Shown piece by piece: positions 36,038-46,142 of a stretch of 64,000 bases of DNA. The DNA comes from Gyromitra esculenta. Taxonomy: Eukaryota > Ascomycota > Pezizomycetes > Pezizales > Discinaceae. The stretch covers positions 1,240,001 through 1,304,000 of the forward strand of contig JBCAML010000008.1 of assembly GCA_038503075.1 (NCBI GenBank). The letters run 5' to 3'. Each line of letters starts with the position of its first letter. Positions within the stretch are counted from its first letter, which is position 1. The notes beneath the pieces were generated by a model, which worked only from the letters and a program-made list of their open reading frames with translations, had not been told where the DNA came from and ran no database searches. The position numbers were made by a program, and so were the translations under genes.

Positions 36038-36222
36038 TGTATGTGAGTATACATATACCTGTACCTATAAGTCATGCAGGGTCACTCTCGGGAAAATAAC
36101 CATTTAAATTATATGTTATAGCTAGAATACGTAGTATATGGGTTCGTTCGCTGAGTGCAAACCATATACTGCCTTGGGCCACGACGCAATACAGAGCAAC
36201 TTAAGTGTAAACTGCGTGAAAG

Positions 36223-37138
36223 TGTAAGACCGGTACTTCTTACCGCACAGGAAATCTCCAAGAAGCTTTAGATAACAATCTAGACGCTATAACCTGCCCG
36301 GTTGCTATCCGCAACACAATACACAGGCGCAAGTCCTAACTGCTTCTTATGAACCGCTAATAGATAACCGTAGGGTTCAAAGTAGGGATCGAGCAAAGTT
36401 CCGTGAAGAACTTCCAATAGTAAGGTTTTAATAGCTAACGCTGAAGGGTCCTTGGCCCTATGTGTAGTTTGAATATCGCTTGCTTTGCTTGTTGGGTATC
36501 GTGTTCGTTCGAATATACTCTTCGTCTAACCAATCTGGAAGGACGAGGTCTGTTGTGGACGCGTCGTGACTTTGAGGTTCGTGTCGCGTGAAGCAACAAC
36601 AAAGTCTCTTGAAGAAATAAAGGATTCTTTGCATGAAGAAAGTATTACTTGAAGATGAAACGAACACAGGACCTTGAGAGTATGAATGAAAGTCGTATAC
36701 CGCTAAGCTATACAATATAATATTGATAAGGCTCGTTCTTCGTCGCTAATGATCAGGAAGAAGACCCTTCTCAACGGTAGAACACTGGACTACTTATAGT
36801 AGTCAAGCGTCGAATACAAAGGCTATGTAATAACATGAACTAACATGAAGAAATCCCATAGACCCTGAACGCTTTCCTTCGCTCCTACCCCTCTCATTAT
36901 CGTATGGCGTGATTGTCGGAATTAACCGGCGACGCAACGTATAAGCGAATCGGGGAAGTGTCGATCGAAAGAGTCGGCCATTGATGACACAAGGAAACCA
37001 AACATCCAATCCGAATCTTATTAATAATCAACCAAGATTAATAATAACCGACATGGTCGGGGATTGAACGCTAGTCCATATGTGTGCATCGTAAGCGAAC
37101 TCAAGTCGTAACCAACTAAGCTACCAATAGGTATAACA
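36223..37138 (-). repeat. 3' LTR of Gypsy-A copy 2 (long type)
   Basis: A 916-bp LTR of the long type, matching the 5' LTR of copy 1 rather than its own partner. In element orientation it is preceded by the purine tract GGAGGGGGATAC. Confidence 0.92.
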
Positions 37139-37349
37139 GTATCCCCCTCCTAGGTTAGTCGTCCTCGTCTAACTATAATACAAAATAATTAACTGATTAC
37201 AAAGTGGTTCTATAGCATCTTGGGTACGTAAAAACCACCGCGTTTACTTGGCCACGATGGAAAATTTTCCCCTCAGCTAGTTTCTTTTTAGTAGTAAAAC
37301 ATTTTATACATATTCTAAACGCAAGGAAAGAATACAAATGTGAAACAGC

Positions 37350-39065
37350 TTATGGCTTAGGCTGTTGTGGGTAAAGACTGTGAAATTCGGCAATTGCTTC
37401 GGCTGCATTGGCTAATCCTCCTTCGTCGGCAGGTTCCCATGAGTTCTCATCTTCCGGGTATCCCACCCATTTGATGAAATAGAACATCCGGCTGATCGTT
37501 CGTCGTCCCACTTTGGTTTCTCTCTCGCTTTTGACGATGTATTCCACCTCGTACTCATTGTCACCTTCAATGTCGTCAGGCGGCGGTCGGTCTTGTTTTC
37601 GGGTTTCCCTGACGCTTGTCCGGTATGGCTCGAGCAAGGATACATGGAAGGTGGGGAATATCCTCCAGCGACCTCCTGTATCTAAAGTGCAAGCTCTAGT
37701 ACCGACTCGTGTAATCGGGAAGGGTCCGTATGACTTAGGGGCTAACTTTTTCGTTGGACGCTTGGTTCTAATGTTTCTGGCGTCGAGCATTACTAAATCT
37801 CCGACCTTAAAGGATGGCTCCGCCTGTCGTTTCTTGTCAAAATATTTGGACATGTTTTCTCGGGTGGCTTTGAGTGAGGTAGTGGCAAAATCGTTTACTT
37901 TCTGAAGCCAATGTGCGTATAACTTTGACGCTGGATTCTTGACTTCGGTATCAATCGTCCAAGCTGTTCTGGGATGGAAACCATGATTGGCATAGAAGGG
38001 GCTGATTCCAGTGGCTGTGGCTTCGGCATTGTTGTAAGCGAACTCTGCTAACGGCAGTAGGTCGTACCAGTCATCTTGGTCGTAGTTGACGAAGTTTCTT
38101 AGGTAGGCTTCCAGGACTTGATTAACCCTTTCGGTTTGTCCGTCGGTCTCAGGATGGAATGCGGTAGATTTGCTGGACTTAATGTCTAGAAGTTTGCATA
38201 ATGAGGTCCAGAATTCCCCTGTGAACTTAGCATCTCGGTCTGAAACAATTTCTTTCGGAAGCCCGTGAAGTTTCCAAACTTTGTCAACAAAAGCCTTTGC
38301 CACATCACTTGCTGTAGCTCTTTCTATTAGTGGGATGAAGTGCGCCATCTTGGTAAACCTGTCAACTACTACACATATTTGGGTGAATCCTCTCGACTCG
38401 GGTAACTGGACGATGAAGTCTGTTGATATCGACATCCATGGAGCGTATGGGGTCTCTAGCGGTTGCAGGAGTCCATATTTCTTATGACGCACGGATTTGT
38501 TATGTTGGCATGGATCGCATGAGCGGACGTAATCTGTAATCCACTCGGTCATATGAGGCCAGTAGAAGTTCCGCTGAACAAGTTCCGTGGTTTTGTCCAT
38601 GCCAAAGTGCCCTGCTATCTTGGAGTCGTGTTCATTTTCTAAAATGGTAGTTTTGATTTCATCATCGTTAGGGATTGTTAGCCTGTTTTTCCAATAGAGG
38701 AGTTCCTCCATCACTGTGTAGTGTTGTAGCCTCTTGATTTCGCTGCCAGCTTTAACTAAGTCTCGAATTTCCTTATAGTCTTCGTCAGACTCAACCTTCC
38801 TTTTAACCTGCTCCAAAAAGTCCGAATTAAATTTAAGGACTTGAAGCGCTTTGAGGGATGCTGATGAAATAAGTAGCTCCTCGTGTGTTGTATTAGGATT
38901 AAAATTATAATGGTGATGATTGCCGTTTGAGTCCAGCTCGGTAAAGTGTAACGGGTCATCGTTTTGGTTTTGTACAATTGTGTTATCGTCTTTTCTATGA
39001 ATTAAGGATATAACGATTGACTTACTGGGACGGCCAGTCATATCGACTTGGCCGCTTCGGAACAT
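37350..39065 (-). pseudogene. Gypsy-A copy 2 integrase with chromodomain
   Basis: A 571-codon open frame. It has the HHCC-type zinc region (HDSKIAGHFGMDKT...CDPCQ), the DDE core (D in STDFIVQLPE, D in VSDRDAKF, E in DGQTERVN), and a C-terminal chromodomain with FIKWVGYPEDENSWEP. Chromodomains of this class direct insertion to heterochromatin, which fits the clustering of elements here. It overlaps the RT/RNase H frame by 28 bases in another frame. A functional pol would read through, so this is probably a frameshift mutation. Confidence 0.9.
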
Positions 39066-40747
39066 GGCTTCTGTAGGCTGTGTTGTATCCCCTCCTTAGG
39101 ACGATACTCCGGTCGTCTTGATAATGCATCTGGCTTTCCTCCCGCTGATCCAGGTCGATATATGATTTTAAAGTCGAATGACGATAAATATTCCGCCCAT
39201 CTAGCCTGTCGTCGATTTAGGATCCTTGTCTCCTTCATGAAATATTCGAGATTTTTATGGTCCGTATAGACGATCGCTTGGTGCTTGCTTCCTTCTAGGT
39301 AATGTCGCCATTCCTTGAAGGCGGTTACTATCGCGAGTAGTTCTTTATCGTGCACCTCGTAGTTAAGTTCGGCTTTATTAAATTTTCTGGAATGGAATGC
39401 TACGGGATGTAGCTTGCTATCGATGATCTGCGAGAGGACGCAACCTAGCGCATAGTCTGAGGCGTCGGTTTCTACAGTCTGCCGTTCCGGCGCAAAGTGA
39501 CAAAGGATAGGTGCTGTCGTGAAGGCAACTTTTAGGTACTCGAAGGCTATCGCTTGACGGTCACCCCATTGGAATTTCTTGGGGTCCCCTTTGGTTAACT
39601 CGGTTAAGGGACTTGCAACTTGGGAGAAATTTTCGATGAACCGTCGGTAAAAATTGGCGAATCCAATGAATACCTGAACATCGCGTATGCTCTTCGGGGT
39701 TTCCCATGAAAGGATTGACTCGACCTTCTTCATTGACATAGACACGCCTTTGTCAGAAATTATGTACCCTAAAAACTCAACTTCCCGCAAGTGAAAGTAG
39801 CTTTTCTTAATGGATACTGCCAAACCCTCGTCCTCCAACCGCTGCAGGACTCTGGTCACCAAGGCCTCATGTTCCTCGAGGGTCTTTGAGTAGATGAGGA
39901 TGTCGTCAATATAAACCACGACCCCTTGGTCCAGAAATTCGCGGAGCACCTGATGCATCATATCTTGAAAGGTTGCGGGGGCGTTTGCCAAGCCGAAAGG
40001 CATGACTGTGTACTCGAAATGACCATATCTTGTACGAAACGCTGTTTTCCACTCATCGCCTTCTTTGATACGGATCTGGTGAAAACCGTCTTTGAGGTCC
40101 AGTTTGGTAAAGATCGAAGCCCCATTGACTCTATCACGCAATTCGGACATTAGCGGCAGAGGGTATCGGTTCTTTACTGTCACCTTGTTCAAGCCACGGT
40201 AATCTACGCATAGTCGTAGCCCTCCGTCTGGTTTCGGCGCGAATAATATGGGCGACCCAGCAGGTGACTTGCTTGGCCGTATCTTCCCTTCGGCCACCAT
40301 TTTGTCCAAGTACTTCCGGAGAATCTCAAGTTCTTTTTCCGAAAGTTTATAGATTGGACCCCACGGGGCGGTTGTCCCATGCTCGAGATCAATAGCGTGA
40401 TCGAATGGCCTTCGTTCTGGCAAGGATTCCTGGATGGGAGTGCCGAATAGACTGACAAATCGGTGGTATGCTCCCGGGAGAGTCTTCAGAAGTTCAGTTT
40501 CTTCGTCATCGATTGCACGCACCATGCCAATTATTCGGGCATTCTCGTCCAGGCCCAGCCATTCGTCATATTCGATATCGTTCTCGGTATTAAGAGGAGC
40601 AGTCGTCACAGAGCACTGGTTACAGCAACCAGGAGATTCGAACTTCCAGTTTGCGTGGTCGTAAGGGTTTTCCAACCGGTGACTCGTCAACCACCAACCC
40701 CTGGCACTATCAAGTCTAACCCAGCCTCGACTGGCCCAATCTCGCAA
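39038..40747 (-). pseudogene. Gypsy-A copy 2 reverse transcriptase and RNase H
   Basis: An open frame of 569 codons with [12 protein letters not shown], catalytic VVYIDDILIYS, FLGYIISDKG, and RNase H with VETDASDYALG and DHKNLEYFM. The first ~20 codons (before WLTSHRLENPYDH) are out-of-frame read-through of the protease end. All active-site residues seen are present. Confidence 0.92.
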
Positions 40748-40953
40748 GATACATTAGATGTATGATTATTCCCTATGATCATAGTAATAGGGTTAGTAAA
40801 GGCTTGTCCCGCTCCAACCACTTCTTCACCTGTGAAGTTTCTAATGGTTAACGGGACGTCTCTTTGCACCTTTGGGACCGACCATTTCCTAACAAACAAA
40901 GGGGACAAGAGAAAAACATTAGCTCCAGAATCTAGCAATACATTGACTACCAC
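40687..40953 (-). pseudogene. Gypsy-A copy 2 aspartic protease
   Basis: A short frame with the retropepsin active site LLDSGANVF near its start, ending GLDLIVPGVGG. It connects to the RT frame after a shift near 40690. Its start is unclear because the linker from gag (40954-41177) is in other frames. Confidence 0.8.
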
Positions 40954-41177
40954 CTTCCTTCCATTGATTACCAGTAGCGCTTGCCCTCGGGGCCGCTCGT
41001 ATACGGTGGGTTCTGTATGTTGTTTTTTGTTGGACGATTCCGAAGAGTCGTCCTCCTTTCTTTTTCGTTTGTTTTTGTATTTTTCGGTCTCAAGGATTGA
41101 GACAATTCTTTCTTCGATTGCCAGGGTTTCGAATGTTTGGTTAACGTCTGCTACCTCCTGGCCCGCCGGTAGTCGAC

Positions 41178-43077
41178 CTAGTGAAAATTCTCTGACATTT
41201 CTTCGTCAGAATTTGTATTTGCATAAAGATTAACAGGGGTCCTGGAGATCCGCCCCTTTGGAGCGGTAACTCCGCTCACGGCCCCTTTTGCAGGTGGCGC
41301 TGTCGCGGCCCTCGTCTTGGGCGCTAGCTTCAAACGCTTCTCTAATGCATCCCCAGCACTCTGCTCATTCTTTTCGGGCTTGACCCATTTTCGTTTACGA
41401 CTGGCGCCGGCTTGCGCAGATGATACCGTTCGAGGTTCCTTCATGTCGCACGTCTTCCAGTGACAGTCGGGCCGACCACACCTAGTGCAGTGTTTCGCCC
41501 GTCTGCGTCGGTCAACTAGGTCCTGACTTACCCCTTCATGAGCAGCCTTCCAACCCGAGGCATCTCCGGTGCTGTTAGTGGGGGGAGGGGCATCCTTTTT
41601 AGGGGTATCCTCCTTGACATTACTTTTTGAGTCCTTCTTGACTCTGCTTTTGAACCCCTTTTCCCGACGTTCCTCCTGCTTTTTCTCCTCCTTTTTCCCA
41701 CGACCATCCGTGGCTGGGAGACCTCTATTCTCCAGTTTCTGGTGATACAAATACTCCTCCCACAACCTTCCTCTTGATCGTAAGGCCTCCAGCCATTGTA
41801 CATCATCGTCAAACGGACCACAACCTACCATCAACTCTCGTATCTTGAGAGGGATCTTTGCTTCGACCTTCATCCTCCACAGTGTCCCAGCCATCCCAAC
41901 CTTTATATTTAGGTTGCTCATTTTGAGGATATATTCCTCAACGGTTGTGTAAGGTACACGATCCATGGCATATATGGCATCGCGTTTTTCGTCCGGAGAG
42001 CAGAATACTTCCTTCTTTAGTGAGAAGGTTGCCCAATAGGCGTACTCTGGTTCCTGGATTTGTCCTTCGGCTCCGTCCATCTTGTTGGTATACATAACAA
42101 CGTATGGTCGAGCCTTGTTTCCTTCACAACGGCTGGCGGCATAGTGGATTTTGTGTCGGTCGCTGGTCCAAAGCCACTCATTCATCTCAAAATATACTTC
42201 GCAGCTTCGGATCCATGCTCTGAGATCCTGGTTTGTGGCAGCAGTGAATTTTTCTGGTTCACCGATCGGGATCTTGTGGTGTCGTGATGACGGTGACGCT
42301 TGGGGGTACCTGTGATCAATGGTGATTACCATCTCACCAGGGTTATTTTGGGGGGGGGGCGGTGGAGGAGCATTACTTGGTGCCCTCCGCCGCCGGTTTT
42401 CTCTTTCTCTTCTTCTGCTGGCCAGCCATCGATTGGTATCTTCGATGTTCTTCCTGGCCCTTTCTTCCTCCGAATCATCCGATGACGATCCGTCACCTGA
42501 TTCAGGGCGCCAGCACCAACACGGTAATTGGGTCCATGTGGGGCTGCCCACCATTACCCCCGTGTGCTCCGGAGGGTTCACCTCGTTCACTTTGGGCTGG
42601 TTCCTTTCCTTTCTCGCTTCTAGTGGGAGGTAGTTGGGGTGCATGAATAGAGCCACTGAGGCCTGCTTCTGATCGGGCTGGTAGTTCTGACTGAGCACGA
42701 ATATGTTGAGTGATCTGACTAAGTAACACTCCCTGATCGTTAAGCTGACTTCGTTGTCTTTGCATTTCTCCTACTGTTTCCCCCACTATAGCTTCGACTA
42801 CCGTTTCCACCCTTCCAATGCGCTGGTGCGCCTCATGTCCTTGCTGTTGCAGGGCCAGGCCAATGTTATTACCAAGACCGTGAACCAGTACCTCGATGCG
42901 GGCGAGTTCTTCGGCCGAGAACTCCTGTTGGTCTGCCATGCGCTGCTGGATATGGGTTAGGCTTAGATATTGAGTTTGAGCCTGTGAGTTAAGTTGGTTT
43001 AGGGCAACGGTGTTTCCTGCCTGAGCCTCTTCTTGCCTTAGTACAACGTGTCTAAAGGCTTCGTTTAGCGTAAGCAT
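41178..43077 (-). pseudogene. Gypsy-A copy 2 gag
   Basis: Two overlapping frames, 42502-43077 and 41178-42698, make up gag, with one frameshift near 42505. The N-terminal part is Gln-rich and helical. The middle has a retrotransposon gag domain (about IPIGEPEKF through LWEEYLYHQ). Then comes a Lys/Glu-rich linker, and CTRCGRPDCHWKTC at the C-terminal side. That knuckle reads C-x2-C-x5-H-x3-C instead of the usual C-x2-C-x4-H-x4-C. Confidence 0.87.
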
Positions 43078-43327
43078 GAGATTATCACGCTGTGCATGAA
43101 CATCCTCAATTTGAGCACTGCTCCGTAGGAATTGCGGATGAGGCGTGAAGTGTTTTGGAATGAAAAGAAGCGGGTGTGAGATGGGTAGTTCTTCGACGGG
43201 CCAAGGAGTTCTTCGAAGAGTGTCTCGAGATGGGATCCTCAGAACCGTCAGACATGTCTGTATCCATCACAAATACGTCCGCCATTATAGTTGAATAACC
43301 AAAGTATTGATATGCCTATCAATATAC

Positions 43328-44056
43328 TGTAAGACCGGTACTTCTTACCGCACAGGAAATCTCCAAGAAGCTTTAGATAACAATCTAGACGCTATAACCT
43401 GCCCGGTTGCTATCCGCAACACAATACACAGGCGCAAGTCCTAACTGCTTCTTATGAACCGCTAAAAGATAACCGTAGGGTTCAAAGTAGGGATCGAGCA
43501 AAGTTCCGTGAAGAACTTCCAATAGTAAGGTTTTAATAACTAACGCTGAAGGGCCAAAGCCTTGCTAAGCGAGATAAAAGTAATTCACAAGTAATAGAGT
43601 AAATTGCACGGAAGTAATTTTGCTAGAAACAATATAATATTGATAAGGCTCGTTCTTCGTCGCTAATGATCAGGAAGAAGACCCTTCTCAACGGTAGAAC
43701 ACTGGACTACTTATAGTAGTCAAGCGTCGAATACAAAGACTATGTAATAACATGAACTAACATGAAGAAATCCCATAGACCCTGAAACGCTTTCCTTCGC
43801 TCCTACCCCTCTCATTATCGTATGGCGTGATTGTCGGAATTAACCGGCGACGCAACGTATAAGCGAATCGGGGAAGTGTCGATCGAAAGAGTCGGCCATT
43901 GATGACACAAGGAAACCAAACATCCAATCCGAATCTTATTAATAATCAACCAAGATTAATAATAACCGACATGGTCGGGGATTGAACGCTAGTCCATATG
44001 TGTGCATCGTAAGCGAACTCAAGTCGTAACCAACTAAGCTACCAATAGGTATAACA
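43328..44056 (-). repeat. 5' LTR of Gypsy-A copy 2 (short type)
   Basis: A 729-bp LTR of the short type with TGTTATACC...CGGTCTTACA ends. It matches the 3' LTR of copy 1. The segment GCCTTATCAATAT (on the minus strand, about 43640-43652) can pair with the putative primer-binding site just inside the LTR (about 43314-43326). Confidence 0.92.
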
Positions 44057-44169
44057 CACGCATGACTCATTGTACTGGAAACCAAAAGAAACATAACAAA
44101 CAAACAACGAAAATAGAATAACCGAACACCCATACAACCAACCTTGCGACACAACAACCATCCGTGAAA
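44057..44169 (-). mobile_element. R-family solo LTR R1, first part (split by inversion)
   Basis: Ends CATCCGTGAAA at 44169, followed by ATTTC (44170-44174). It holds the upstream end of an R LTR. Joined to the reverse complement of 25199 onward, it matches the intact R2 copy at 25501-25600 across the junction, including ...GATGACA-ACGY-ATGACTCATTG. Confidence 0.85.
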
Positions 44170-44264
44170 ATTTCTATATCCAAACTTCATAGTGTGTATG
44201 GAGAAATTGCCCATATTTCTAGGCATTGCTTTGCAGCTGCCGCCTCATTAGACGACTGCTACTG
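44170..44264. mobile_element. TA-flanked MITE, second arm
   Basis: Carries ATTGCCCATATT and GCCGCCTCATTAGACGACTGCTACTG, ending at 44264 next to TA. It is the partner of the arm ending at 26927. R1 sits between the two arms. Confidence 0.68.
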
Positions 44265-45406
44265 TACATATACATCATATAGGGATATATAGATTCCCTT
44301 CCCAGGCCCACCTGTCCAGTTGCTATAATAGGCCGGTTGCTGATCCTCCCAGCTACTACTCGTCCCTAGGTGTATGAGCCGAAGAGCGAGGGGTGTGTGG
44401 CTTTGTATGTTATGGAAGTGGCTTCGTATAACACGTAGCTTGAGAACGGTGCTGTAGCATACGGAGCCATACTCCTCCCCCTGTTTTCCAGATCATATGC
44501 TCGGGAATGAGTATATGAGATCTTGATTCGCACAAATTAAAGATAAACAGGGAGTTGAATGGCTTAATTACCAATAATGCCCTATTACTACCTTTTCAAA
44601 ACGGGTTTATCCTGCATGCCATATGCTCTATTCAAAAATTTGCCCACCATGCGATATGTAGGCCCAGCCTGTTTTGGAAACTTCAGTTGCTTACAAGTAC
44701 CTACACTAACTTTGCGCGGTATCTATGGTGCGTGTACGCTGAAATCTAGAGCAATCGAATTGGTATGTGGAACGCCTTTGTCTTACAAAACTTCGCTAGT
44801 GCCTCACTAAATTTTATAGAAAAATCATCAACCTAAATATTTCAATCACCAATGCCCTAAAGATGAATGCTGTCAGATATGGTCATTTTATTAGCATTGA
44901 TGCTTAAACTAAGCTTTAAAAACTGATATTTGATTTAAAGTTCCTCTATGTATATTTGGTCATGTGTGCAGTATCTCTTAGAATGTTCCAAACTGAACTT
45001 TTTACAGCCAAAAATGAGGTTTTATTCCACCAAAACCACTCATCATCATGTCCTACAAAAACTTGCAGAGCTTCATTACTATCATTCTAGGTTTCACAAG
45101 TTTTCTTAGGGAATCTGGTTAGTTGTGGGTGTCGGTATTTCGACCTAAAGTGGTGGTCCAGGTTTAAGCGTACACACACTATACTTGCAACGTGACGTGA
45201 AGCGAACGCTAGCTAGTAGCTATGAGAGGTACTACTAGTAGTACACAGCAAGACAAATATAACTATAAATTTCAATTAATTATTTAATTAATGATGGTGG
45301 CAGTGCGGTGCCCAGCTTCTAACCTCCCACCTGAATTCGAATATCAGGAAACCAATCGTGATCAACCAATCAAACAGCCAGAATCTTTTAGTCGTTTCCT
45401 GTCACA
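44265..45406. other. Single-copy intergenic DNA
   Basis: No ORF above 77 codons and no repeat recognised from elsewhere in the window. It separates the Gypsy-A cluster from the LTR nest that begins at 45412. Confidence 0.5.
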
Positions 45407-45653
45407 GTTATTCTCACGGTTGAGTTCCTCGTTAAGCTCTTTAGTATCCCTGAAGATGAGCAGTACTACTTAAACAAGGTAACAACACGTTCAAAGAGTG
45501 CAGTGTTTCTACAAGTTCTACGAGATGTCTTTTCATGGATGGTTGTTTCGTTGGTTGGTTAGGTACATGGGTACATGGTTGTCAAGTGTTGTTGATGTTT
45601 TTCATGTTTCTTTTGGTTTTCTTATGATGAGTCATGGGTTTGTCATGGAAAAG

Positions 45654-46078
45654 TTTCACGGATAAGAATCGGGTAATGGGCTAGGATGGTTGTGGAAGTT
45701 ACGAAAGGGTTTTCTTTGAGTATAATGGCTTTGTCTTTCGGTTATGTTTCGGCTGTTGCCAGATGGCTGTTTGTGTTACAAGAAAGCGGGGTATTTAAAC
45801 GGAGGATTTTGGTCGTTTGTGTTCTCTTTCTCTTTCTTCCTTAAGCAACGTTCTCGTTACCTTCTGCTGTAAAGTCGTCGAAATACTATCTCGATTCTAT
45901 CTCAGAATCTTCGCTGTCACTGTCTCCCTCTCTGCACTTATCTCGCCTTGCGATTAAGATATCCTCGTAGAACTTGTAGAACACGTCGCACTCTTCAAAA
46001 CGTGTTGTCACCTCGCTTAAGTAGCACTGCTCACCTTCAGGGATACTGAAAGGCTTAACTCGAGGTACAACCGTGAGA
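45654..46078 (+). repeat. 5' LTR of Gypsy-B
   Basis: A 425-bp LTR. A TATA-like TATTTAAA lies at 45792-45799, and the predicted RNA start is AAGCAACGT at 45843-45851, about 50 bases downstream. The last part holds the segment AGTAGCACTGCTCACC shared with R-type LTRs. The ORF at 45886-46199 on the minus strand is an artefact of the LTR. Confidence 0.93.
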
Positions 46079-46080
46079 TT

Positions 46081-46089
46081 ACGTTGCTT
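46081..46089 (+). other. Self-primer binding site of Gypsy-B
   Basis: ACGTTGCTT lies two bases after the 5' LTR. It is the exact reverse complement of AAGCAACGT at 45843-45851 in the LTR (and 51297-51305 in the 3' LTR), where the RNA is expected to start. Tf1/sushi-group chromoviruses prime cDNA synthesis this way. I do not recognise a tRNA 3' end there. Confidence 0.7.
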
Positions 46090-46142
46090 CCAACATCTAC
46101 ACCTTCTACCATCCAATCCACACAGAACCTCCCAACGTTATC

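Larger units (their letters stand above)
36223..44056 (-). mobile_element. Gypsy-A chromodomain LTR retrotransposon, copy 2 (recombinant)
   Basis: A 7.8-kb minus-strand element with LTRs at 43328-44056 (5', short type) and 36223-37138 (3', long type). The order is gag, protease, reverse transcriptase, RNase H, integrase, chromodomain, as in Ty3/Gypsy chromoviruses. Flanks GAAAG (36218-36222) and CACGC (44057-44061) differ from each other but are the reverse complements of the flanks of copy 1. Coding is far better kept than in copy 1, with about four frame breaks. Confidence 0.95.

Noticed and set aside
26928..36057. A target-site duplication bracketing the LINE plus NAL copy 2
   Set aside because: Sequence left of 26948 and right of 36037 shows no convincing match, so I do not claim a single joint insertion.
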